Shown: positions 1-7,571, counted from the first letter of the stretch. The stretch: DNA of 8,348 nucleotides from Pseudomonadota bacterium (GCA_018816605.1 JAHIVS010000560.1:1-8348), one strand, 5' to 3'. Made by a program: numbers and translations. Notes: generated by a model not told the origin, from the sequence alone.

Positions 1-2892
1 CAGAAGGTTTTGGTAATTTTCAGGATGGGCCATGGCATCCCTTAACACCCGGGAATTGACCATGTTGAACTGGATCTGCATCCCGCCCTGTTCAAAATAG
101 GATTTCACATAGGCCACCATGGTATCAACGGTTTTTTCCCGGGTATCCTTGGCTGCTGGGACAAGCTTGACGTTAAAGGCAATATTATTGTCCATGCAGC
201 AAGGGTTCAACCGGGCCACGTCTCGTATATTGTCCAGAAAATTTTTTGAGGCCGAGGGGTGGGGGGTGGCGCCGGGGGTAAAGGGCTTATGGGCCAGTTT
301 GCCTGAAGGCAGTGCCCCGGAAAGTGAGCCATAGGCAACATGCTGGGCTACAGACCAGAAGCCGACGGTGTAATCTCCCCCCCTGAAATTTTTAATGGAT
401 TTATAGCAGGAATGGATCCATGCGGTGACCCGGTTTGCCATGTCAACGGCTTCATCACTGCCAGATCCAAACCGAGGCACTTTGTTCATCACCATGGCAT
501 GGAGGCCGGGATCATTTTCAAAATTGGTGTCAATGGCCTGCTTCAGCTGTCTGAACCCGATTTTTTTCTGATCAAACACCAGGGTTTTGATGGCCATCAG
601 GGAATCCACCACATCGGCAAGTCCGATATTGAAACTGCCGGACGTGTTGTAGTGCGCCCCTCCCTTGGTAACATCCATTCCATTGGTGATGGCGCCCCTG
701 ATGGCAGTGCTCAAAAGCGGGGTCGGCCGCAGGTAGGCATAGGCTTCTCCGGCCATATTATTGAGCCGGGTTGTGTTTTCGATGATAAATTGCTGTTGCA
801 GGGCAAAGGCCTGAAAAAACTGGTCAAAACTTTTAAAATCATCCGTTTCCAGACATCCGGTTTCAGGCCCCAGATGCCAGTCCATGAGGGGGTGGTATCC
901 ATTGTTCATGGCCATTTCAAGCCCTGCCACCATATTGATGGAGGTGGCCCCGGTGTGGCTCATGTGTTTGCCGGAAAGGGTTATTTCCACACACCCGGTG
1001 GAGGCCCAGTCCCGCAGATCTTCTATTTTATCGCAATTTTGTTCAAAGGATTTGATCACCGCATCATCACAATGCAGGGAGGGGGTTGCCACGGTGATGA
1101 TGTTCACTTCGCACAGCCGTTTCAAGTAGGTATCGGAGTTGACATCAAGCTTGAACCGGGCATTCATGTTGGGATCATTGAGACCCAGCATTTCCGTGAC
1201 CTTTAAAAAAATATAGGTCATGTCGTTGACCCCGTCCTTGCCCTCGGGGGTGATTCCGCCGATGGTGATGGCGGTCTGGGACTGGCTGCCGCCAAACAGA
1301 TAATTGGCCACATCGGGCACCAGATTATAATGTTCCCCATTTATCAGAAAATACCAGGATATCAATTCCAGAACATGTTCAATATAGGCGTTTCGTTCTT
1401 TTCGGGTGGTGATTTTTGCCAGGTCATTTTCAAAATAGGGCTGGAAGAGCTGGTCAAGCCTTCCCGGAGAAAGGGAGACATTATTGTTTTCCATAAGCAG
1501 CCCCACCCAGGATATCCAGGCTGAATTTACCGCTTCATCCAGGGTTCTGGCAGGTTTTAGAGGCACATGACAACAGATGGTTGCAAGTTTTTCAAGCTCT
1601 GCCCGGCGCTGGGGATCCGGCTCTTTTTCCGCCAGAATTTTTGCCTGGCAAGCCAGGTTTAAGGCGTAGGTGTTCAGGCCCTCAAGGCAGAGGATCATGG
1701 CATTGAGGGAATGGATCTTGTCCGGTTTTGTGTTATCCGGATCTGTTGTATGGAGAAGCTCAAGCTGTGTTTGGATATCCTCCATCATTTTATGGGTTCC
1801 CTCCCTGACAAACCGGGGAAGGTCCGGCACGGTGTGGGACATGCTGACGATCTTGAAATTAAAGGATGCAACGGCCCGTTCGTCTATCTTTTGGCAAAGG
1901 GGATAGTCATAGGCATCCCGTATCCACTCCCGGGTGGTTCTTCGGGTCCAGAAGGGAAAAATATCATGGAGTTCTCTGGCGGGTTTTTTTGTAATACGAC
2001 AGGGGTTCAGCACCCTTTTTTCAATGGAAGAAAGTTCCCCCCAGATCATGGTGCCGGTGGTATCCGGATAAACAATGACCCCTTCCTCCTCCGGGGTGCA
2101 ACTTCCTGCAATCAGGCTGCCCGGACGGATGATTGTTTTTTTATTTTCCATTAAAAATTTAAAGGCATGGGCCTGGCGCAGTTCCGGCACCCACTCTTTT
2201 CCGGCAGTGTCCCGTTCAAACCCGTTTTTGCGGTACCAGCGGGTCAACAGAACCGGCCTTTCCGAAGAAATTTCAGGAGTTGCCCCCAGATGTTTTTCAT
2301 ATTGTTTTTTGATCCGGGGAAAATCTTCCAGGCGATACTGGGGCAGGTAGGGATCATCCAGCCATCTGACCCCGGGATCTGTTCTGTCTCCCCTCATCCG
2401 GTAATCTTTTCTTTCCGCAAGTGACCTTGGGATCTTGGGGTCATCATTCGGGGATAACTTTTTCCTTGACGCCACCTCTTTTTTTTGGGCCCTGATCAGC
2501 ATTCGTTCGTGCACCCCGCCCATGATGAGGGAGATAAAATAGGTGAAGGCCTGGAGATAGGACATATTGCCGTAGAGGATGATTTTATTTTTTAACACCA
2601 GATTCAGCATCTCATTGGGGGTGATGCGAATAATCTGCATCAATACCCGGTCATCGACAAAATGCATGATGGCATCGGCATTATCCGGAATACGGCCCAA
2701 AACCGTTACCCGGCCATTAAAAAACACAATGGACTGGTTGACCTTTCCCGAAGCGGTCCTGAGGCCAATGGTAAAGTTGGTCCATCCGTCCGGGCTTTTC
2801 AGATATTTTCCAAGGGAAGGCCTCAGGTTAAATTGCAATGCCATCCCCAAAAGTCCCATATGGGTGATGCTATTTAACACAGTTATCTTCAT
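1..2892 (-). CDS. Glycyl radical enzyme with SCP2-like N-terminal domain (GRE1), 3' end missing
   Basis: Reading the minus strand from ATG at 2892 gives 964 open codons running off base 1. The start is fixed by a strong AGGAGG ribosome site 8-9 nt upstream. Residues about 10-135 resemble an SCP2 sterol-carrier domain: strand-rich, with FNGRV, then a short helix-strand ending KNKIILYGNMSYLQ (G108, N109). From about residue 195 the pyruvate formate-lyase-like barrel begins (LLTRWY, W219). The thiyl-radical cysteine is C634 in ASTGCVE, with E636 two residues on. GGAHYNTSGS, VDSLMAIKTLVFD and GALPSGK are further GRE hallmarks. The glycyl radical loop should lie about five codons beyond the window, so its presence cannot be confirmed. 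The protein is clearly paralogous to the 4440-7529 product, and its start overlaps the end of tetR1. The reaction is unknown; family-level assignment is firm, the SCP2 assignment moderately so. Confidence 0.9.
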   Translation of the reverse strand, partial: MKITVLNSITHMGLLGMALQFNLRPSLGKYLKSPDGWTNFTIGLRTASGKVNQSIVFFNGRVTVLGRIPDNADAIMHFVDDRVLMQIIRITPNEMLNLVLKNKIILYGNMSYLQAFTYFISLIMGGVHERMLIRAQKKEVASRKKLSPNDDPKIPRSLAERKDYRMRGDRTDPGVRWLDDPYLPQYRLEDFPRIKKQYEKHLGATPEISSERPVLLTRWYRKNGFERDTAGKEWVPELRQAHAFKFLMENKKTIIRPGSLIAGSCTPEEEGVIVYPDTTGTMIWGELSSIEKRVLNPCRITKKPARELHDIFPFWTRRTTREWIRDAYDYPLCQKIDERAVASFNFKIVSMSHTVPDLPRFVREGTHKMMEDIQTQLELLHTTDPDNTKPDKIHSLNAMILCLEGLNTYALNLACQAKILAEKEPDPQRRAELEKLATICCHVPLKPARTLDEAVNSAWISWVGLLMENNNVSLSPGRLDQLFQPYFENDLAKITTRKERNAYIEHVLELISWYFLINGEHYNLVPDVANYLFGGSQSQTAITIGGITPEGKDGVNDMTYIFLKVTEMLGLNDPNMNARFKLDVNSDTYLKRLCEVNIITVATPSLHCDDAVIKSFEQNCDKIEDLRDWASTGCVEITLSGKHMSHTGATSINMVAGLEMAMNNGYHPLMDWHLGPETGCLETDDFKSFDQFFQAFALQQQFIIENTTRLNNMAGEAYAYLRPTPLLSTAIRGAITNGMDVTKGGAHYNTSGSFNIGLADVVDSLMAIKTLVFDQKKIGFRQLKQAIDTNFENDPGLHAMVMNKVPRFGSGSDEAVDMANRVTAWIHSCYKSIKNFRGGDYTVGFWSVAQHVAYGSLSGALPSGKLAHKPFTPGATPHPSASKNFLDNIRDVARLNPCCMDNNIAFNVKLVPAAKDTREKTVDTMVAYVKSYFEQGGMQIQFNMVNSRVLRDAMAHPENYQNLL

Positions 2893-3571
2893 TTTTTGTA
2901 TCCTCCTCTTTTGTATCTTCGTTTGAATTTGTTTGGGAGGAATAAAAGGGCAACATCAACTCTTCACACATTCTGTTGATCAGTTTTTCCGGTATCTCTT
3001 CCAGTTCCTGTAATATATTTCTGTTGTTCAGGGTGACCATTCCATGGAGGGTGATCCAGATCTGATAAGCTCTGAACTGAATATCTTGCTTTGGAACATC
3101 AGGATTTAGGGTGCAGATTTTTTCGATAACCCTGAGGGGAACCGTGATGGCGTCAATGGCCATCTGTTTTGCCATCAAGGCAATGGGTTCTATTTTGTCA
3201 CCCTTGTATTCCAGGTATCTGGGGGTATCGCTGTTGAGCATGATTTGATAATAATCCGGATGGGTAAATCCAAATTCAAGGTAGGCCCGGATAATTTTTT
3301 TCAATCCTAGATAGGGATCTTTTTCTGACAAGGAGGTTTTTTCAAGCAGGGTTTGCAGGGCCTTAAATCCCTTTATCTGGATATTCAGATAAATCTCATC
3401 CTGGCTGGCATAATAATAATAAATATTGGTGGGAGACATCCCTAAACGCTGGGCCAGTTTTCGCATACTCATATTGTTAAACCCGATATCAATGATCAGT
3501 TTCATGGCCTCGCCAATGATATGGTCTTTTATTTTTTCAACAACTTCAGGGGATCTTGTTTTTCGGGCCAT
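2870..3571 (-). CDS. TetR/AcrR-family transcriptional regulator (tetR1)
   Basis: A 233-residue DNA-binding regulator. The N-terminal helix-turn-helix is at about residues 34-53 (MSMRKLAQRLGMSPTNIYYY), typical of TetR proteins. The C-terminal ligand/dimerisation half contains YLEFGFTHPDYY and a W172-xxx-H176-G signature (IWITLHG) of the kind seen in WHG-type TetR C-terminal domains. It is a paralog of tetR2, aligned from residue 1 with the W and H at identical positions. Unlike tetR2 it ends in a polar, acidic tail (about residues 210-233, rich in Glu, Asp, Asn), which is encoded by the DNA carrying the ribosome site and start of GRE1. The last 23 bp overlap GRE1 in another frame, suggesting translational coupling. 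Its ribosome site is weak (GGAG at 3584-3587, 12 nt from ATG), consistent with low expression. It probably represses its own promoter and GRE1; the inducer is unknown. Confidence 0.93.
   Translation of the reverse strand: MARKTRSPEVVEKIKDHIIGEAMKLIIDIGFNNMSMRKLAQRLGMSPTNIYYYYASQDEIYLNIQIKGFKALQTLLEKTSLSEKDPYLGLKKIIRAYLEFGFTHPDYYQIMLNSDTPRYLEYKGDKIEPIALMAKQMAIDAITVPLRVIEKICTLNPDVPKQDIQFRAYQIWITLHGMVTLNNRNILQELEEIPEKLINRMCEELMLPFYSSQTNSNEDTKEEDTKNEDNCVK
2902..2906 (-). promoter_or_regulatory. Ribosome binding site of GRE1, inside tetR1
   Basis: The minus strand reads GGAGG here, within AAGAGGAGGA, 9 nt before the ATG at 2892. It sits inside the last codons of tetR1, and it defines the GRE1 start because the next in-frame ATG lies inside the conserved N-terminal helix. 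Confidence 0.8.
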
Positions 3572-3605
3572 GCAGGGATTATTCTCCGGTTTAAAATAAA
3601 CATAA

Positions 3606-3658
3606 AATTAATAGAACGCTGTTCTTATAATTATTAATAGAACAGCGTTCCTTTAATT
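3606..3658. promoter_or_regulatory. 53-bp imperfect palindrome containing two inverted GAACnnnGTTC operators
   Basis: The 11-mers GAACGCTGTTC (3614-3624) and GAACAGCGTTC (3640-3650) are exact reverse complements of one another, and each is itself a near-palindrome (GAAC-nnn-GTTC). Symmetry continues around the centre at 3632: 22 of 26 opposing base pairs match, with mismatches only at 3612, 3613, 3626 and 3627. A 10-bp direct repeat, TTAATAGAAC, also starts at 3608 and 3634, a 26-bp period. It lies between the two divergent tetR genes, overlapping the proposed minus-strand promoter. This is the expected architecture for two cooperatively bound TetR dimers; which of the two regulators binds cannot be told from sequence. 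Confidence 0.8.
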
Positions 3659-3663
3659 GTCAA
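3634..3663 (-). promoter_or_regulatory. Predicted sigma-70-type promoter for tetR1-GRE1
   Basis: On the minus strand a perfect TTGACA (-35, 3663 down to 3658) is followed after 18 bp by TATTAA (-10, 3639 down to 3634). One GAACnnnGTTC site (3640-3650) falls in the spacer and the other lies just downstream of the -10, so bound regulator would block polymerase. The -35 is exact and the -10 matches four of six consensus bases. Confidence 0.6.
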
Positions 3664-3714
3664 CCTAAATTTTCCCGGATGATTTTTTTTAAAACTGATA
3701 TCTGTTCCAGGGCC

Positions 3715-3743
3715 TTGACATGAATAATGAACACTGTTAAATT
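3715..3743 (+). promoter_or_regulatory. Predicted sigma-70-type promoter for tetR2-GRE2
   Basis: TTGACA at 3715-3720 is followed after exactly 17 bp by TAAATT at 3738-3743 (four of six matches to TATAAT). Transcription would start near 3750, giving a leader of roughly 20 nt before tetR2. The spacer contains the third operator-like site, predicting repression by steric exclusion. Confidence 0.6.
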
Positions 3744-3747
3744 ATTC
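3722..3747. promoter_or_regulatory. Third operator-like site, within the tetR2 promoter
   Basis: GAACACTGTTA at 3729-3739 matches the GAACnnnGTTC pattern of the palindrome sites in all but the last base, and its core AACACTGTT is a perfect palindrome. It is flanked by inverted arms GAATAAT (3722-3728) and ATTATTC (3741-3747). It occupies the -35/-10 spacer of the predicted tetR2 promoter. It is probably bound by one of the flanking TetR proteins. Confidence 0.6.
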
Positions 3748-3762
3748 GTGATTAAATATTTT

Positions 3763-3768
3763 GGAGGG
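3763..3768 (+). promoter_or_regulatory. Ribosome binding site of tetR2
   Basis: GGAGGG four nucleotides before ATG 3773. It decides the start: an in-frame TTG at 3761 overlaps this ribosome site and is therefore unlikely to be used. Confidence 0.75.
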
Positions 3769-3772
3769 AAAA

Positions 3773-4426
3773 ATGTCAAGAAATACGAGAAGTTCGGAAG
3801 AGATAGAAACAATAAAGATAAAAATTCTGGATGCTGCCCTTGCCATTCTGTTTGAAGAGGGTTTTGACGATCTGAGCATGAGAAAACTGGGTCGGAAACT
3901 GGGCATGACCGCCGCCAATATTTACAATTATTATTCAGGCAAGGATGAATTATACCTGACAATCCAGACCCGGGGGTTTGAACTTATTGTGGATCAGTTT
4001 GAGCAGATCAACTCAGAGATTTTGCTACCCATTGACAGGCTTTCTGCCATGATCAGCGCCTACCTTGAATTTGGATTTTCCCATTCCGACTATTATAGTG
4101 TGATGTTCAGCCGGAATACTCCCAAATATTGTGATTATGTTGGCAGCAAACTTGAGCCCATCGCCTTTCTGGAAAAGAAAGCCGCACTCAAGGTGGCCGA
4201 AATCGTCACCCGCCTCATCGAAAATCTTGCCCGTTCAAGCCACCAAATCCAGGAAAAAGATGCCCCATATCATACCATTCAGCTGTGGGCCACTCTCCAC
4301 GGTGTTATCTCACTTCATTACTCAAGGGTGCTCCAGGAATTGGATGACAATGTGCTGATGATTATCGAAAGACTTAAAAAAGAGCTGATTCGTCCCTTTG
4401 AACCCACATCAAAGGAAAACAGATAA
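3773..4426 (+). CDS. TetR/AcrR-family transcriptional regulator (tetR2)
   Basis: A 217-residue regulator beginning MSRNTRSS, which aligns directly with MARKTRSP of tetR1. The helix-turn-helix lies at about residues 34-53 (LSMRKLGRKLGMTAANIYNY), with a recognition helix that differs from tetR1 at a few positions (TAAN versus SPTN). The C-terminal half has YLEFGFSHSDYY and the same W172/H176-G motif (LWATLHG), placing it with WHG-type TetR proteins. It sits 13 bp upstream of GRE2 on the same strand, and so is very likely co-transcribed with it and controls it. A promoter with an operator-like site in its spacer precedes it, implying autoregulation. The ligand is unknown; given the SCP2-like domain of its target enzyme, a hydrophobic or acyl-CoA-type inducer is a reasonable guess only. 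Confidence 0.94.
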   Translation: MSRNTRSSEEIETIKIKILDAALAILFEEGFDDLSMRKLGRKLGMTAANIYNYYSGKDELYLTIQTRGFELIVDQFEQINSEILLPIDRLSAMISAYLEFGFSHSDYYSVMFSRNTPKYCDYVGSKLEPIAFLEKKAALKVAEIVTRLIENLARSSHQIQEKDAPYHTIQLWATLHGVISLHYSRVLQELDDNVLMIIERLKKELIRPFEPTSKENR

Positions 4427-4430
4427 AAAA

Positions 4431-4435
4431 GGGGA
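4431..4435 (+). promoter_or_regulatory. Ribosome binding site of GRE2
   Basis: GGGGA, four nucleotides before ATG 4440, in the gap after the tetR2 stop. It favours the 4440 start over the in-frame ATG at 4398, which lies inside tetR2, lacks a good ribosome site and would add 14 residues with no counterpart in GRE1. Confidence 0.65.
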
Positions 4436-4439
4436 ACAA

Positions 4440-7400
4440 ATGAAACTAAATTCTTTTAAGCACCTCGCAGGCCTTTCTCTTCTGGCATCATCCAAAATTG
4501 ATTCCAGGGGCAAAACGATTCTAAACACCATGACCCATGTTGCCCTGCAATTGATGGCCTTTCAATTCAACCTGAGGCCTTCCCTGAAAAATAAATTAAA
4601 GCACACCGCTCTGGCCGGCCCGGTTCCAGAGAATAGGGATCCAGCTAACAGGACCCCCGCCTTTGGATGGCTGAATTTTACCGTTGGTATTCAAACTCAA
4701 ACCGGGTCTGTGGAGCAGTATATCCGTTTTCATGACGGCCGGGTAAAGGCATTGGGAAAAAAGCCTGCAATGGTGGACATCACCCTTACGGCGGCAGATG
4801 ACAAAGCCCTGAAGGAGTTGGCCCTGACCCCCCCCAGCGATATGCTCAACCTTATTCTTAAAAACAGGATCACCCTGGATGGAAACCTGGCCTATCTCCA
4901 GCTGTTCAATTATTGCATCTCCCTTGTAATGGGCAGTATCCATGAAAAAATGGCAGCCAAAACCCTGAAGACAGAAAAGAAAAACAGGGATAAAAATGCC
5001 GCTCCCTGCAATACCGAACTGTCAAAGGAGCTTGGCCTGCGGAAAACCTATCGGATGAAGGGGCTAAAGAAAATTGATCTGGGGGTCAAATATCTGGATG
5101 ATCCTTTTCTTCCCGAATTGAGCATGGATGATTTCCCCAGACTTGCCGCATTTTTCAATGAGCATCTTGCCACCATACCCGAAGTTGACCCGGAACGGAT
5201 CTCGCTGCTGACCCGATGGTACCGGGCAAACGGATGGGAGAAAGACACCCGGGGCGAAAAATGGTTTCCGGAACTTAGAAATGCCCTTGCCTTTCAACAT
5301 CTCATGAAGCATAAAAAACCCATTATACGAAGCAATGATCTCATTGCCGGAACCACCGGGTCCAAAGAGATCTCCACCCATGTTTTCGGTGACGGACAGG
5401 GAACCCTTTTCTGGGGGGAGCTAAATTCTGTGAACAAAAGAAATCTCAGCCCCTATACCTGCACCCCGGAGACCGCCGACATTCTCCATGGCGAGATCTT
5501 TCCCTTTTGGGCGGATAAAACCTTTCGGGAATATGTCAGACTCAATAAAAACACCCCTCTGTGCCAGAAGATTGACGAGCGATGGGTGGCCTATTATGTA
5601 TGGAAATCCACGGGTATCTCCCATACCATTCCCAATTTTAAGCGCCTTTTGGAACGGGGAACTGCCGGGATAAAAGAGGATATAAAAACAAGAAGTCAGG
5701 ATGAATCCCTCGACCAAGAGCAAAAATACACCCTCACCGCCATGGACATTGTCCTTACCGGGGTGGAAGATTATGCAGACAATCTTGCACGAGAGGCAAA
5801 ACAACTGGCCCTGGCTGAAAAAGATCCCAAAAGAAAAACAGAACTTGAAACCCTGGGCCAAATTTGCAGCAAGGTTCCAAGGGAACCTGCTTCCTGTCTT
5901 GCCGAAGCCTTCAACGCCATCAATATTATCTGGACGGCATTGCACAATGAAAATTCAGATACCGGCCTTTCTTTGGGTCGACTGGATCAATTGCTCCAGC
6001 CCTATTTTGAAACGGATATGGAAAAATGCAATTCAGACCAGGAGCGAAAAGCGTATATCAAAGGGGCTGTTGAGCTTGCAGGCTGCTTTATCATGCGGCT
6101 TACCGACCATGTGCCCATGCTGCCGGATATTGCAAACTATCTGTTCGGGGGAGCCACATCCACCCAGGCCATCACCCTGGGCGGGGTTACAAAAGAAGGC
6201 GAGGATGCGGTCAATGATATGACCTATGTTTTTCTCAAGACAGCCGAGATGCTGATCGTCAGGGATGCCAACTTCAATTGCCGGTATCATTTGGAAAAAA
6301 ACAGCGATAATTATCTCAAGCGGTTGTGTGAAGTCAATATTATCGCCCAGGCAACCCCCATCATGCACAGCGACCAGGCCATGTTCAAGGCCCTTGGCCA
6401 GCACGGTTATCCCATTGAGGACATCCGGGACTGGGCCGCCACGGGATGTGTTGAACCCACCCTCCAGGGCAAGCACAACAGCCACACCGCCTGTATCCTG
6501 CTCAACATGGTGGCATCCATGGAAATGGCCCTTAACAACGGATTTCACCCGATCATGCGGTTTGCGGCCGGGCCTGAAACAGGGCGCATAGAAAATAACG
6601 ATTTCCAGGATTTTCAAAGCTTTTTTGATGCCTGGGCAATTCAGCAAAAATTTATCATCGACCAGGCCTGCACCCTGAACAATTTTCTCGGGGAAGCCCA
6701 CCAGAAAATCCGACCCACCCCTCTTCTTTCCGTGCTCCAGGACGGAACCATTGAGAGTGCAAAGGATGTACTCAAGGGAGGGGCAACTTATAACAGCTCG
6801 GGAACATCCAACATCGGACTGGCAGATGTGATTGATTCTCTGCTGGTCATCAAAAAGCTGGTATTTGACGAACGAAAGATCAGTTTTCAGGAGTTGAAAA
6901 AAGCCATTGATGATGATTTCCACGGATATCCCTGGCTCCACGCCCTGGTTCAGAACAAGGTGCCCCAGTTCGGGTCCGGAAAAACACAAGTAAGGGATAT
7001 GGCCGACCGGGTTTTACGGGTGGTTCACGACGCCTACATGTCAAATCCCCACTATCGGGGGGGGCATTATACAGCCGGGTTCTGGTCCATGTCCCAGCAT
7101 GTGGCCTATGGGAACCTTTCCGGTGCACTGCCGTCTGGAAGAAGAAAGGGCAAACCATTTACCCCGGGACTGACACCCTATCCCAATGCCGCAAGAAGTC
7201 TTACAGACATTCTTTCCGATGTTGCCGCCCTTGATCCCTGCCTGCTGGATAATAATATGGCCTTTAATGTGAAGTTTGCCCCAAAGGCCGGAGATAGCAG
7301 GGAGACGGCTGTGGATCAAATGTTTTCCTATGTGAAATCCTATTTTATCCAGGGAGGGATGCAGATCCAGTTTAATGTTATCACCTCCGAAGCCCTGAAA

Positions 7401-7529
7401 GATGCCATGAACCATCCGGAGAATTACCGTAATTTGATGGTGAGAATATCAGGCTATAACGCTTATTTTGTTCAACTGAACAAAGATATCCAGATGGAAT
7501 TGATTCATCGCTCGGAATATTCCCATTAA
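4440..7529 (+). CDS. Glycyl radical enzyme with SCP2-like N-terminal domain (GRE2), complete
   Basis: A 1,029-residue radical lyase of the pyruvate formate-lyase superfamily, about 200 residues longer than typical members (roughly 790-850). Residues about 30-175 resemble an SCP2 lipid-binding domain: FTVGIQ, HDGRVKAL, DITLTAADD (from 113) and KNRITLDGNLAYLQ (G148, N149). The GRE part starts near residue 235 (LLTRWY, W260). C670 in AATGCVE is the thiyl-radical cysteine, with E672 as in eliminating and decarboxylating GREs. G1005 in RISGYNAYF, 24 residues from the end, carries the stable radical. GGATYNSSGT and GALPSGR are conserved, but the usual GND is GSG (845-847) and the GPT-containing loop near 911-930 is replaced by TPYPNAARS. 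The enzyme is cytoplasmic with no signal peptide. It needs a radical-SAM activase, not present here. The substrate is unknown; a clear paralog of GRE1. Confidence 0.95.
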   Translation: MKLNSFKHLAGLSLLASSKIDSRGKTILNTMTHVALQLMAFQFNLRPSLKNKLKHTALAGPVPENRDPANRTPAFGWLNFTVGIQTQTGSVEQYIRFHDGRVKALGKKPAMVDITLTAADDKALKELALTPPSDMLNLILKNRITLDGNLAYLQLFNYCISLVMGSIHEKMAAKTLKTEKKNRDKNAAPCNTELSKELGLRKTYRMKGLKKIDLGVKYLDDPFLPELSMDDFPRLAAFFNEHLATIPEVDPERISLLTRWYRANGWEKDTRGEKWFPELRNALAFQHLMKHKKPIIRSNDLIAGTTGSKEISTHVFGDGQGTLFWGELNSVNKRNLSPYTCTPETADILHGEIFPFWADKTFREYVRLNKNTPLCQKIDERWVAYYVWKSTGISHTIPNFKRLLERGTAGIKEDIKTRSQDESLDQEQKYTLTAMDIVLTGVEDYADNLAREAKQLALAEKDPKRKTELETLGQICSKVPREPASCLAEAFNAINIIWTALHNENSDTGLSLGRLDQLLQPYFETDMEKCNSDQERKAYIKGAVELAGCFIMRLTDHVPMLPDIANYLFGGATSTQAITLGGVTKEGEDAVNDMTYVFLKTAEMLIVRDANFNCRYHLEKNSDNYLKRLCEVNIIAQATPIMHSDQAMFKALGQHGYPIEDIRDWAATGCVEPTLQGKHNSHTACILLNMVASMEMALNNGFHPIMRFAAGPETGRIENNDFQDFQSFFDAWAIQQKFIIDQACTLNNFLGEAHQKIRPTPLLSVLQDGTIESAKDVLKGGATYNSSGTSNIGLADVIDSLLVIKKLVFDERKISFQELKKAIDDDFHGYPWLHALVQNKVPQFGSGKTQVRDMADRVLRVVHDAYMSNPHYRGGHYTAGFWSMSQHVAYGNLSGALPSGRRKGKPFTPGLTPYPNAARSLTDILSDVAALDPCLLDNNMAFNVKFAPKAGDSRETAVDQMFSYVKSYFIQGGMQIQFNVITSEALKDAMNHPENYRNLMVRISGYNAYFVQLNKDIQMELIHRSEYSH

Positions 7530-7552
7530 AGGGAAACCCGGGAGAAAACTAT

Positions 7553-7571
7553 AAAGTGTGCGGCACACTTT
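7553..7571 (+). terminator. Hairpin downstream of GRE2, possible weak terminator
   Basis: AAAGTGTG (7553-7560) and CACACTTT (7564-7571) form a perfect 8-bp stem with a CGG loop, 24 nt after the GRE2 stop. Only one T follows the stem, so the U-tract is poor and termination may be partial or the hairpin may instead protect the transcript end. Confidence 0.4.

Noticed and set aside
340..1206. 288-codon plus-strand open frame
   Set aside because: It is antisense to the conserved GRE1 core, including the GCVE region. Its Gly/His-rich, low-order composition is typical of a shadow frame.
3702..3707. CTGTTC half-site between the palindrome and the tetR2 promoter
   Set aside because: No partner GAAC half at the right spacing.
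3761..3772. TTG start for tetR2
   Set aside because: The TTG overlaps the GGAGGG ribosome site that serves ATG 3773, and the paralog aligns from the latter.
4398..4439. Upstream ATG extending GRE2 by 14 residues
   Set aside because: It starts inside tetR2, lacks a good ribosome site, and the added residues have no match in GRE1, which begins MKI like the MKL at 4440.
6033..6989. 318-codon minus-strand open frame
   Set aside because: It lies opposite the GRE2 catalytic region and mirrors the shadow seen opposite GRE1; no independent ribosome site or protein-like pattern.
4440..7529. Assignment as benzyl- or alkylsuccinate synthase
   Set aside because: A hydrocarbon-activating role is tempting given the SCP2-like domain, but the Glu two residues after the radical Cys fits eliminating or decarboxylating GREs better, and none of the small Bss/Ass subunits is nearby.
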